This document shows positions 17,201 through 23,353 of a stretch of DNA of 64,000 nt, one piece after another. Under the pieces are notes generated by a model that did not search any database, had not been told where the DNA came from, and saw nothing but the letters and a program-made list of their open reading frames with translations. Source of the stretch: CAZIOH01 sp964540815 (GTDB lineage Bacteria; Myxococcota_A; Polyangia; Fen-1088); NCBI GenBank assembly GCA_964540815.1, contig CAZIOH010000012.1, positions 1 to 64,000 of the forward strand, given 5' to 3'. A program made the translations under genes and the position numbers. Position 1 is the stretch's first letter. Each line of letters opens with the position of its first letter.

Positions 17201-19627
17201 GGCGTCCTTGCGCCCGAGCAGCACCTCGTAGATGGCGAGCAGGCGCGGCCACTTCTGGCTGGCGCGGTAGAGCGGCACCAGCGCCTGCGCGGCGCCGAGG
17301 TGGGCCGGCTCGGCGGCCAGGATCCGCTCGTAGGCCTTCATGGCGCGCTCGGGCTGGCGCAGCTTCTCGGCCGCCAGCACGGCCACCCGCTCGAGCATGC
17401 GGGCCCGCGCGCTCGGATCCTTGGTGCGATCGGCCAGCATCGACAGGGCGTCGCACAGCTCCTCGAAGTTCCCCTGCCCGGTGTACAGGCGCTCGAGCGC
17501 CTCGAAGTCCCCGGACTGGGCGTAGACCTCGCGCAGCGCGCGGGTGGCCCGCGGGTTTTGCGGCTGCAGCTCCTGCACCCGGCGAAAGACCCCGATGGCG
17601 GCCTCGGTCGCGCCGAGCTTCTCGAACAGCAGCACCCCGCGCCGCTCGAGCAGCGCCGCCTCCGCCGCCGGATCCTGGGCGGCCACCGCCAGCTCGCGCT
17701 GGCGCTCGAGGATCTCGGCCAGCGCCGCCCAGCGCCGCTCGCGATCGTAGAGCAGCGCCAGGCTGGCCAGCGCCTCGGGATCGCGCGGCTCGACGGTCAG
17801 CACCTGGTTCCACAGGTTGATGGACTCCTTGATGTCCCCGAGCCGCTCGGACGAGATGCGGGCCGCCTCGGCCAGCCGTTGACGGCGCTCGGGCGGGGCC
17901 AGCAGCGGAGCCTCCCGTCGGGTGAGCTCGACCAGGGCCCGCCAGGACCGGCTGCGTCCGTACAGATCGCGGAGGCGGGCCCGCGTCTCGACGTCACCCG
18001 GCTCGACCTCCAGGATCTTCTCCAGGCTGCTGACGGCGTTCTGGTGCTTGCCGAGCTTGTCGGCCCACAGCCCGGCGATGCGCCGGTGAATGCGCAGGCG
18101 CTCCTCGGGCGCGGTGGCGAGGTCGGCCTGCCGGCCGAGGATCTGGATCAGATCGTTCCAGCGTCCCTGGGCCTCGAACCGCTGGGCCAGCGCCGCCAGC
18201 GACGGCACGTGCCTGGGATCGATCTGCAGGACCGCCAGGTAGGTGTTCACCACCATCACGTCGAGGCTGAGCCGATCGCGGTAGATCTCGGCGATCTCCA
18301 GCAGCCGCTCGATGCGTTCGTCGCGCGCGGACTCGGGGAGGGCCTCGAGGTCCTCCTTGAGGAGATCGAGCAGCGCGTTCCACTTCTGGGTCTTGACGTA
18401 GAGGCGCCGCAGGGCCTGCACCGCCTCGGGCAGGTGCGGGCGCAGGCGCAGGAGTCCCTTCCAGATGTCGATGACCTTCTCGGCGTTCTGCGGGCGCGCC
18501 TCGGCGGCCCGCGCCATCTCGATGCCCATCGAGACCCGTCGGTCCACGTCGGGCTCGGCCTTCTGCGCCGCCGTCAGGACCGTGAGCAGCTGGGGCAGAT
18601 CCTCCGGGCGCGCATACAGCTCGCGGTAGAACTCCACCATCGGGCGGTTGGCAGGATCGAACTTGCGGACCTTGCGGAAGTTGATCTCGGCCTGGGCGGC
18701 CTGCCCGAGCTTCTTCCACTGCAAGGTCGCGAGCTGGGTCAAGAGCAAGGTGTCGGTCTCGCCGCGCTTGGAGCGGGCCGCGGCGTCGAGGGCCTTGGCC
18801 AGCTCGGCCCAGTCGCGCCGCTCGGTCAGCGCCGCCACCACCGGTCGAAGGGCCTTGGGCTCGGCCGGATTGGCCTCGAGCGCCCGCCGGAAGTGCCCGA
18901 AGGCCGCGTCGGTGTTGCCGAGCTTGAGGGCGAGCTCGGCGTTGGCCACCTCGGCGGCGGCCCGGTCCTCGCGGCTCTGGGCCTGGGCCGCGCGCTGATT
19001 CAGCAGCCCGACCAATTCGTCAGGTCGATTTTGCTCGCGGAGCAGCCGCTCGAGCTGCCAGCTGGCCCGGCGGTTCTTGGGATCGAGCTCGAGGCTCCTG
19101 CGCAGGTAGCTCTCGCCCTCCGGGGCGGTGGGGGCGTACTTCAGGTACATCTCGCCGACCGAGACCAGGAGGCTGGCGGCCATCGGGTTGTCGGTGGCGG
19201 CCTCGGCCTGCTGCAGGTAGCGCGCGGAGATGGCCTTCCAGTTGGCGCCGATCAGCGCCATCTGCGTCAGGCCCTCGAGCGAAGGGGCGTGGGTGGGGAG
19301 GTTCTCGAGCGCCTCCCGGAAGCAAGCCTGCGCGGCCTCCTCGGCCAGGAGCTCGTCGGCCAGGATACGGCCTTTTTCGTGCAGCAGGTCGGCGCGGCGC
19401 GCGGGATCGGTGGTCCAGGGCAGCTCGAGATCGAGCAGCTGAACGCACAGCTGGAAGTCTCCGCGCTCGCGGTGCCACCGCCGCGAATCGGCGAGCGCGC
19501 GGGCCAGCGCCGCCGGATCCACCCCGCTGCCGTTGCCTGGCCGGACCCCCTTCAAGGCACCGAGGGCGTGCGCGTTGTCGGGGTCGAGTTGAAGGGTCGC
19601 GAGGGCTGTCGAAATGTCGGTTTCCAT
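8231..19627 (-). CDS. Giant TPR-repeat protein (3,798 aa), GltI/AgmK-like candidate
   Basis: One uninterrupted 11.4-kb frame. The chosen start is the ATG at 19627 (METDISTALATLQLD), 23 nt downstream of a TATAGT -10 element. The whole protein consists of TPR-like helical hairpins arranged in a module of roughly 100-120 residues repeated about thirty times by eye. Each module has a RW.dL..LL.r type helix, a L.d...A...y..vL..dP stretch and a closing A...L..l helix. Two low-complexity linkers interrupt the array (about residues 1126 and 1440; TATATAG and GPGGGGAG). There is no signal peptide or membrane span, so it is probably a cytoplasmic scaffold. Giant cytoplasmic TPR proteins of this kind include GltI (AgmK) of the Myxococcus xanthus gliding machinery. 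The match to GltI is inference from size and repeats, supported only by the AgmX/GltJ-like gene at 28313. Confidence 0.88.
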   Translation of the reverse strand: METDISTALATLQLDPDNAHALGALKGVRPGNGSGVDPAALARALADSRRWHRERGDFQLCVQLLDLELPWTTDPARRADLLHEKGRILADELLAEEAAQACFREALENLPTHAPSLEGLTQMALIGANWKAISARYLQQAEAATDNPMAASLLVSVGEMYLKYAPTAPEGESYLRRSLELDPKNRRASWQLERLLREQNRPDELVGLLNQRAAQAQSREDRAAAEVANAELALKLGNTDAAFGHFRRALEANPAEPKALRPVVAALTERRDWAELAKALDAAARSKRGETDTLLLTQLATLQWKKLGQAAQAEINFRKVRKFDPANRPMVEFYRELYARPEDLPQLLTVLTAAQKAEPDVDRRVSMGIEMARAAEARPQNAEKVIDIWKGLLRLRPHLPEAVQALRRLYVKTQKWNALLDLLKEDLEALPESARDERIERLLEIAEIYRDRLSLDVMVVNTYLAVLQIDPRHVPSLAALAQRFEAQGRWNDLIQILGRQADLATAPEERLRIHRRIAGLWADKLGKHQNAVSSLEKILEVEPGDVETRARLRDLYGRSRSWRALVELTRREAPLLAPPERRQRLAEAARISSERLGDIKESINLWNQVLTVEPRDPEALASLALLYDRERRWAALAEILERQRELAVAAQDPAAEAALLERRGVLLFEKLGATEAAIGVFRRVQELQPQNPRATRALREVYAQSGDFEALERLYTGQGNFEELCDALSMLADRTKDPSARARMLERVAVLAAEKLRQPERAMKAYERILAAEPAHLGAAQALVPLYRASQKWPRLLAIYEVLLGRKDAAQEDPAERLAILKDARHIAEQRMGSKGLAFQWAARCFEAAPADEATQADLERLAGDAEEWDQVVALYASRLEAPIPRIDRHALLRRLLRIATSRLSRPAEARGFAEALLKELPGDPEAQAVLEQLLTQAQAWPALTALLAERAHRTEDPIERAKQLFRIAQIEEERSGDGAAAAATLREILAQGGSSEISHRALRSLARILEQRQDWAGLIAALRGELELRPSEDHEDILLRIAEIEEQKLGDLAAAFATLEAVLGANPYSQVAVAGLERLQAHGFARVVEIATLSLPLYERTDNPVKLAGALEILVASGATATATAGATDAAAAEKRAERLQKLVALYGGTLDDPRAAYRSALQIFEAAPGDRANRELLGRFAGDVGLIPDLARRLRVEADQAADPALRRELLVEVAELHESKLGNLGDAEQVYREILRVEPLHVGAFRALSRLFRDGERWKELRELLEARQEQLREPSARLELLAQVAEIDETVLDDGDHAIATYEAMLELDPEDPRAYKALDRHYAARERWKEREELLERRLRFAPEGEVSELEMRRAESRFERFGDVDGAIDILASIVKSKPGHAAARRLLEKALALPEHRLRAAQVLEPLYEGASAWKPLAFVLEVQAQPQAAGPGGGGAGLPSSAQTASATRATLGVDGRSTTTLLGRLAGLYETRLDDPPQALATWRRVLALDSGNAQALGEVERLAAKLLRWTDLVDVYQEIAFRRDGADLAGRAELLSRAARLHSERLGNRRAAIDAWKLVVNLDPENPVTTRPALEALETLYVETSNTPALIKILRQRAEWAEPLAARTALLFRIADLEENGIADLDAAVATLRAVLELDPSSSVALDDLERIFEKSGQARARVEILRRRIDLSGEVGQRRELWRRISQIFDRDVGDLNEAISANLAILDESPEDVGALDALAELYGRQDRHAARLEILERRLALSTRRDGANRQEQNERVQTLRRIAELLSGPLGSPAEALGRWRELLGLAPSDPGALAALEQLLTAEGGEPSLRLAAAQALESTYASAGRFAELGTVLRIYVEAEEDARARIPIWERLAHLEEEQLGDPAAAFEAYGAAVRDALAEPQLPALLDAYERLATPERVPVVIDLYRAISPDLYDEVIRQRLDRWIAEGALAIGDRALAADRYRRVLERAPDDLAAMEALERIYLEEGDDQHLYEILDRRAGLSAGTPAERKRLGQLGQLAEKMGRRDEAIGAYERVFELARDDREAIEALDRMYVAGERWSDLVSLLDRQLERRMPESSAIEIRYRLAEIQMQRMGNVESALGHLGAVLRGDPDHPGAIAALETLLADPAAQGTAAELLEPVYAGRQDWVALIRVGEIRLQGVEELPHRLALTKRIARLYEEQLDDYDNALRWYGRVFHENPSDRQNLEQLLRLAGKLNHWQEVGAQLSDYLASVVDETPAVLDVVRRAAEIFDQRLGNRTEARLLYRRLFQAKPEDPEVAALFEGALERWGEWLELRELLDEQAARAVALDARVRLLRRSAQIDEERLDDIDRALVTLREILAIAPEDRTQPGAADEIERLLRGQARWHDLADHLELEIGRATELRERDALTMRLADVLEGKTENAAGAVDRYAEILQRSPTHREAIAALERLMGDPILRARVASVLEPVYRQSQNWARLAAVLEAELESVDDRRDRVRLLREVADIQQRLAHVDSAFETRARAWLVDVSNADTLGEIESLALSAKLYAPYVKTLQEGAAMAGDPELEARLWAASAQVLEHQLRDPGQAVEAWREALRARPDDPETFIALERLLGESKRTAELVEVLEQHLEVAQGAHERKDIAKRIANLQDHTLKQRDQAVEAWRTVLEVDDADLDALDALGRLYIGAGAWRDLAGILQRKIELTPDLANLRLMRLTAARLYEEKLGEPQEAVGQLRAILDVFPEDTEALGQLDRILTHEGQHAELLEVLDLRAAVEPEEAVRDTIAVRAARLLGDELSDVEGAVARYREVLGRSPRHPEAEAELWKIARGDDYRRTAVAVLEPVLRAEARWPELVEVLELRLATEDAATARVATLTEIAEIEELQRLDLEAAFAAWSRAFAEDPLERAPRQALERLALATGDWTALGRVYEEALGNAFDGELQRSLAMRLGEINESPGGDLTAALDYYRKAADTPGEELPVLLALERVLTVLHRPDELADVLRRRVEGAGTPDQQAELLVRLGRIRVSDLDDVDGGLAAFREALEKAPESESARRSLRSLLDLPAAREGALDVLEPIAEARGDYAELADLHEHRLATRDDPAERAIRLRQIAELYQEHLGQPERALAALGRALMDEPAPGETVEALERVGLALGKPAATAALIEAAIPKADATAARELALHAARLYEAEPAGSAIHQGAAERLYLRVLDDDDENLDALQALEQLYRRQGNPRALAGVLERRAEHEFDPAARHARLMEAAELRVGLQDPEGALAALGHIREAEEGNAEVLDRMAELLEALGRPAELAEVLAERARFESLPERRSALLGRLGALRAGALADLDGAAEAYREALDGLSDQPDQARIPHLHALLLAWEELEQKRADWSTLQEVLLRRMGSSEPTEQIPVLFRLARNAEQHLSDLDQAVGFLHQILGIDASNGMAFLELERILRANERWYDLVDVLGKHADAEGEAGRRPTELALRVATAGVWETQLDSPDSAVEALDRVLEIAPDHLGALLALARIHEGAERWDEATAMLQRAAAQKSAGPQAAEIHYRTAQIRRAQGAEPAELEAIYIQALEADRSHVPSLRALEAAWRAKGDSERVLQVLELRLEVTPEAAERRSLLAEIVKLERDTLGNATAAIPYLRQLGELSPDDLGVSEELADALTVVGQTDEATQILERVVDRLGPAKRNKDVARIQQRLGAIAEKKGDRVGALERYGAAYKLDPGHPGTLAALGRLAMAARDVENARRYFRSLLLQTFDEKAAGITKGGVYLALGQIHVMAGEIPKARNMYERGLESDPSNPELKQALAALPR

Positions 19628-19649
19628 TGGGCTTTGGACCTTGCGCGCG

Positions 19650-19679
19650 ACTATAATCCCCAAGCTTCGTGGGGTTCAA
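19650..19679 (-). promoter_or_regulatory. Promoter of the giant TPR gene
   Basis: On the minus strand TTGAAC (19674-19679) and TATAGT (19650-19655) are separated by 18 nt. The first matches the -35 consensus at four of six positions and the second the -10 at five of six. The implied start is near 19643, giving a leader of about 16 nt before the ATG at 19627. Confidence 0.6.
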
Positions 19680-19777
19680 GGCTGCCGACCCGGCCACACG
19701 TGACAATTCTCACCGACACACCAGGCGAGTGGCGACGAATGACGACGAATGTCCGCGGCGACCGCCGCTCCTGCCGG

Positions 19778-19783
19778 TATAGT
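19778..19783 (+). promoter_or_regulatory. -10-like TATAGT, 8 nt before the radical-SAM TTG start
   Basis: TATAGT ends 8 nt before the TTG at 19792. There is no Shine-Dalgarno in between and no clear -35, so a leaderless transcript is likely. Confidence 0.5.
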
Positions 19784-19791
19784 CGAGCGGC

Positions 19792-21417
19792 TTGAAAACC
19801 ACCTTCCGGGAGCTGCGCGCGCAAAGACTCTCCGCCGAGCGGGGCACCCTCTTCAAGCAGGGTGCGCTCGGGGTCGCGCTCGTCTATCCGTCACCCTACC
19901 ACGTCGGGATGTCGTCCCTCGGGTTCCAGACCATCTACCGCGAGCTCAACGCCATGCCGGGCGTGGCGGCGGAGCGGGCCTTCCTGCCGGACGACGCCGC
20001 GGCGGCGCGCGCGGCGGACGGTCGAGAGACCGGTGGTGGCGGGGAGGGTTCGGGTTCCATCGCCGGTGGGGCATCCGCGGTCGGGGGCGGCGAGGCCCTC
20101 GCCACCTACGAGTCGGGGCGGCCGGTGGGAGACTTCGAGGTGGTGGCCTTCTCGCTGGCGTACGAGCTCGAGCTCGCCGGCCTGGTGGACTGCCTGGATC
20201 TCGCCGGCATCCCGATCCTGGCCGCCGAGCGGGCGACCGCCCGCCGGCACTTTCCGCTGGTGGTGGTGGGAGGCCCCCTCACCTTCTCGAACCCGGCTCC
20301 AGCCGGCCCGTTCGCCGACGTCATGCTGCTCGGCGAGGCGGAGGACCTGCTCGCCATCCTGATCGAGGAGGTGCGGGCCGCCGATCGGCACGACCGGCCC
20401 GGGATGCTGGCTCGCCTGGCGGGCACGCCCGGCTTCTACGTGCCGGCGATCCACGGCGAGGTGGTGCCGCCGATCGCGGCGGCCGACGATCTCCGCCTGC
20501 CGGCCTACTCCCAGATCCTCACCCCGCACACCGAGCTCTCCGACATGTTCCTGGTCGAGGCCGAGCGCGGCTGCCACCGCGGCTGCACCTACTGCGTGAT
20601 GCGGCGGTCGACCAACGGCGGGATGCGCCTGGCGTCGCCCGAGCGGGTGCTGGCCACCATCCCGGACGAGGCGCGGCGGGTCGGGCTGGTGGGGGCCGCG
20701 GTCACCGACCACCCCAAGCTGCCGGTGATCCTGCGGGCGCTGGTCGATGGGGGCCGCGAGGTCGGCATCTCCAGCCTGCGCGCCGATCGCCTGACCGACG
20801 AGATCGTGGGGCTGCTCAAGCGTGGAGGTTACCGCACGCTCACCACCGCGTCCGATGGCGCGTCGGAGCGGCTGCGCACGGCGATCCAGCGGAAGACCAA
20901 GGAGCACCACCTGCTGGCGGCGGCGCGCCTGTGCCGCGCCCACGGGCTGCGCCACCTCAAGGTGTACCTGATGCTCGGGTTGCCGGACGAGACCGACGCG
21001 GACATCGACGAGCTCGGGCGCTTCGGCCTCGAGCTGGCGGCCGCCGCGCCCAAGGTGATCTTCGGGATCGCGCCCTTCGTGGCCAAGCGAAGGACGCCCC
21101 TCGACGGCGCGCCCTTCGCCGGGATCGCGCTCGTCGAGGACAAGCTCGCGCGGCTGCGCCGGGCGGTCAAGGGCCGGGTCGAGCTGCGTCCGACCTCGCC
21201 GAAGTGGGCGTGGGTCGAGTACCGCCTGGCGCAGGGCGGGTTCGCCGCGGGCCTGGCCGCCGCGCGGGCGGCGCGCGCCGGTGGTCGCTACGCCGACTGG
21301 CGCGCGGCCCTGGCCACGGTCCCCGAGCCCTCCAGCCGAGGCCCCTCGTTGCGCATGTCGTCCGTTGCCGGCGGCGAGCTCGAGCGCGAGGGACAGACAT
21401 CCCCCCGCGAGCCGTGA
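19792..21417 (+). CDS. B12-binding-like radical SAM protein
   Basis: 541 residues from a TTG at 19792 (KTTFRELRAQRLSAERGTLF). The N-terminal half is cobalamin-domain-like (ALVYPSPYHVGMSSLGFQTI, VVGGPLTFSNPAP, LLGEAEDLL). The radical SAM cluster motif is RGCHRGCTYCVM, i.e. CxxxCxxC, at about residues 262-273, followed by a TIM-barrel region (GISSLRADRLTDEIVGLL, YLMLGLPDETD). It is related in layout to the larger protein at 25257-28244 but lacks the C-terminal DUF2344 domain and carries a Gly/Ala-rich insert near residue 80. The reaction is unknown. Its 3' half is present again, degraded, at 22770-23064, indicating a local duplication around an insert. Confidence 0.88.
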   Translation: MKTTFRELRAQRLSAERGTLFKQGALGVALVYPSPYHVGMSSLGFQTIYRELNAMPGVAAERAFLPDDAAAARAADGRETGGGGEGSGSIAGGASAVGGGEALATYESGRPVGDFEVVAFSLAYELELAGLVDCLDLAGIPILAAERATARRHFPLVVVGGPLTFSNPAPAGPFADVMLLGEAEDLLAILIEEVRAADRHDRPGMLARLAGTPGFYVPAIHGEVVPPIAAADDLRLPAYSQILTPHTELSDMFLVEAERGCHRGCTYCVMRRSTNGGMRLASPERVLATIPDEARRVGLVGAAVTDHPKLPVILRALVDGGREVGISSLRADRLTDEIVGLLKRGGYRTLTTASDGASERLRTAIQRKTKEHHLLAAARLCRAHGLRHLKVYLMLGLPDETDADIDELGRFGLELAAAAPKVIFGIAPFVAKRRTPLDGAPFAGIALVEDKLARLRRAVKGRVELRPTSPKWAWVEYRLAQGGFAAGLAAARAARAGGRYADWRAALATVPEPSSRGPSLRMSSVAGGELEREGQTSPREP

Positions 21418-21552
21418 ACGATCTCCCCACGGCCAAGTCGTTGGCGGTCGGCAGACGGTCGTGTCGCGGACCCAGATCGCTGGACCATGAGGCAGCCGTA
21501 TCCGACTCACAGCCGCCCCCCCGCTGGTCAGCCCCAACGGCCGCTGTGCCCG

Positions 21553-21850
21553 CCAAGCCGCACGTGATTTTTCCGGGCGCCCGGGTCGCGGTGTTCTGCG
21601 ACGGGGACTCTGGCACGGTCGAGTTGGCAATGCCGTGCCGTCGCTCCTCGCTGAGGTCCTCGCCCGAGAAATCAAGGCCCAGCTTCTCGACCAATCGCGA
21701 TCGACGAAGCCGCTGCGGCTTACTCCGCCGGACCGGTCGCCCGCTCCGCGCCCTGAGCCAATCGGCAAGGTGCCCCGCAGATTCCGTGAGCTGATCGGAG
21801 ACCACTCGCCACATCCGGGCACGGGGCGAGGCCACGCGGCTTTGCGTCGC
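21553..21850 (+). pseudogene. Fused remnant of a Vsr-like endonuclease and a C5-cytosine methyltransferase tail
   Basis: Reading from 21555, KPHVIFPGARVAVFCDGD matches the core of Vsr-type (DUF559-like) endonucleases, where FWHG would follow. One base is missing at about 21609; moving to the next frame gives exactly WHGR and then VGNAVPSLLAEVLAREI. The latter is the hallmark C-terminal helix of C5 DNA methyltransferases (consensus GNAVPPLLA). The following residues (RRFRELIGDHSPHPGTG) resemble methyltransferase tails known to me from memory. So a vsr-like 5' part appears joined to a dcm-like 3' end, with everything between lost. vsr and dcm are neighbours in many genomes. Neither part can be functional. 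Confidence 0.5.
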
Positions 21851-21859
21851 GCCCCGAGC

Positions 21860-22114
21860 TTCGTGCGTGAAAGCGCTTGCTCCAGTCACGGTGAGATCGG
21901 TGCGAGTGGGGGCGCTGCCTCGACGCGATCCAGTTGCTTCAGTCAGGAAGAGGACCGTCCCTACGGAGCAGAGGAACTGGCCCTTGATCCTCTCCGCGTG
22001 CACGACGACCTCACCGGGCTGGCCGTCCATGACGAGGCGCGCCGTCGGAGGCCGGCCCGACTCGAACTCGAACCTCCGAATCGGCTCCAGCGAGAAACGC
22101 TCGCTAGCAATCAT
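21860..22114 (-). pseudogene. 5' part of a small gene, possible immunity protein, truncated
   Basis: The frame starts at the ATG at 22114 with AGGA 4-5 nt upstream, 13 nt after the toxin-like gene on the same strand. The first ~70 codons read as ordinary protein (ASERFSLEPIRRFEFESGRP, EVVVHAERIKGQFLCSVGTV). Beyond about 21870 the frame runs antisense through the methyltransferase remnant and the radical-SAM 3' end and looks non-coding, although it stays open to 21167. I read this as a small gene cut off at the junction with the remnant. The immunity role is inferred only from its place after the toxin-like gene. Confidence 0.35.
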
Positions 22115-22127
22115 GAAATCCTGACAT

Positions 22128-22736
22128 TCAACAGCGGCGGCACCACGTCGACGTGCCTCGATGCCCGCGGAGCTGCTCGAACACGATCCCGAATCCGAAT
22201 GCCCCCAGTGCTCCCCCCGCAAAGATGCCGATGGTTACGCACACTGGAGCTCCCGGGCCGCACGCAAGCCCCGCCAGAGCACCGCCCGCCGCCCCCCCCA
22301 GGAACCCACCGCCAGCAGTCGAATAGACCCGTGCCTTTTGACCATCGGCCAGGGATTCGAACTCGCTGCCAAAGACCTCACCGGCGTACCTTTCTTGCAG
22401 CTCAGGCAAGGACTTTCCCCTGGACTTGCTCTTCTCGGCTATTGCGCGCCCCAGGTCGGACGAGATTGCGCGCTGAGCGTCCATGATCGTGTTCCGCATC
22501 GCCTGCGCCGTTCGCGCACCTTCCTCCGCGGTGATTGCGCCCGACCGATAAGCCGTCATCGTCTCCTGGCTCATCTTCCGGATGGAGGCAATGTAGTCGC
22601 GCCGTACCTGGGCGTCCTTCACGAAGCGGTAGCCAAAGTTGACGCCCTCGGCCTCCAGGTCTTGCAGTGCGCGCCTGAGGTGGTCGTCCTCCACCTGTGA
22701 GCAGACGGGAGCCAGGGCGAACGAATAGTCAGCCAT
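22128..22736 (-). CDS. Toxin/effector-like protein with glycine-zipper hydrophobic segment
   Basis: 202 residues (ADYSFALAPVCSQVEDDHLR at the start). The middle is helical and charged (AQAMRNTIMDAQRAISSDLG, SLPELQERYAGEVFG). The end has a Gly-rich hydrophobic stretch (GGFLGGAAGGALAGLACGPG, then IFAGGALGAFGFGIV) at about residues 136-187, likely to enter or span membranes. From memory, this combination occurs in proteobacterial toxin-like proteins with a partner immunity gene. In those a further linker separates the two parts, so an internal deletion is possible here. TAGCAT lies 6 nt before the ATG (22743-22748), with no Shine-Dalgarno. Local GC is lower than in the flanks, which fits acquired DNA. 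Confidence 0.5.
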   Translation of the reverse strand: MADYSFALAPVCSQVEDDHLRRALQDLEAEGVNFGYRFVKDAQVRRDYIASIRKMSQETMTAYRSGAITAEEGARTAQAMRNTIMDAQRAISSDLGRAIAEKSKSRGKSLPELQERYAGEVFGSEFESLADGQKARVYSTAGGGFLGGAAGGALAGLACGPGAPVCVTIGIFAGGALGAFGFGIVFEQLRGHRGTSTWCRRC

Positions 22737-22742
22737 GAAGGG

Positions 22743-22748
22743 ATGCTA
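22743..22748 (-). promoter_or_regulatory. -10-like TAGCAT, 6 nt before the toxin-like gene
   Basis: On the minus strand TAGCAT (four of six matches to TATAAT) is followed by CCCTTC and then the ATG at 22736. This is the same spacing as at several other genes in the window. No -35 recognised. Confidence 0.35.
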
Positions 22749-22769
22749 CCCACGAAGGTGGGCTGGTCA

Positions 22770-23064
22770 CAACGCTCGTGGACGGTCGGCACCTCGAGCC
22801 TGCGCGCCGATCGCCTCACCGACGAGATCGTGGGGCTGCTCAGGCGAGGGGGCTACCGCACGCTCGCCACCGCCTCGGATGGCCCATCGGAACGGCTGCG
22901 CACGGCGATCCGGGGCGGCGCGCGCCGGCGGTCGCTACGCGGACTGGTGGGCAGCCCTGGCCACGATCATCCCCGGGCCCACGAGCCGAGGCCCGTCGCT
23001 GCGCATGTCGTCAGTCGCAGGCAAGCCCGGGCTCACGCGACAGGGCAGCTTGCGGGATCCGTGA
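22770..23064 (+). pseudogene. Decayed second copy of the radical-SAM gene's 3' part
   Basis: 22790-22905 repeats 20777-20892 of the intact gene (SLRADRLTDEIVGLL and RLRTAI are shared) at roughly 90% nucleotide identity by eye. It then jumps, after GCGATCC, to the segment matching 21258-21417 (GGRYADW.AALAT, SRGPSLRMSSVAG), ending with a stop at the equivalent place (23062-23064). About 360 nt are missing relative to the first copy and the junction shifts the reading frame, so it is not functional. No N-terminal half is present. The copy bounds the accessory insert on its right side. Confidence 0.85.
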
Positions 23065-23353
23065 AGGACGGGGTGCTGATCGATCGGCGACCCGCTGGCG
23101 GGGTGCCGTCACGAAGTGTGCGAGGTTCACCGGGTCGGTCATCACTTTGCCTGGCGAAGACCCAGGCGCTCCCGTTGCCGCGCGCAGCGGCGAGCGTTCG
23201 TCGGCGACTGGGCTCGAGCCACAGCCTCGGCGGCGAGATTTCCGTGACGGAGGTACCCGGGGTGGAGTCCTTCACCACCCTCTCGGTCGTGTACGAATGG
23301 GGATCATGAGGGCCATTGGGCCTCGGCTTCCGGCCGAAACGGCCCGTGTCCGG
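23065..23353. other. Intergenic region, no gene recognised
   Basis: 289 nt between the duplicate radical-SAM fragment and the P460-like gene. Short open frames exist on both strands but none has a ribosome site or protein-like motif. It may contain further debris of the insertion event; I could not match it to anything in the window. Confidence 0.5.

Noticed and set aside
8231..19627. Possible frameshift or fusion of several TPR genes
   Set aside because: The frame is continuous, module spacing is regular throughout, and no internal start with promoter or ribosome site stood out; the two low-complexity linkers look like flexible joints rather than gene boundaries.
9293..19795. A 3,500-codon open frame antisense to the giant TPR gene
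   Set aside because: It mirrors the repeat structure of the sense gene and arises because high-GC codons rarely give stops on the opposite strand. It shows no family motifs, ribosome site or independent promoter.
21167..21859. Continuation of the possible immunity frame to 21167
   Set aside because: Beyond about 21870 it is antisense to the methyltransferase remnant and the radical-SAM 3' end and has low-complexity Arg/Pro composition, so it is not credible coding sequence.
23033..23278. 81-codon minus-strand frame between the duplicate radical-SAM fragment and the P460-like gene
   Set aside because: No ribosome site or recognisable motif; it partly overlaps the decayed gene copy on the other strand.
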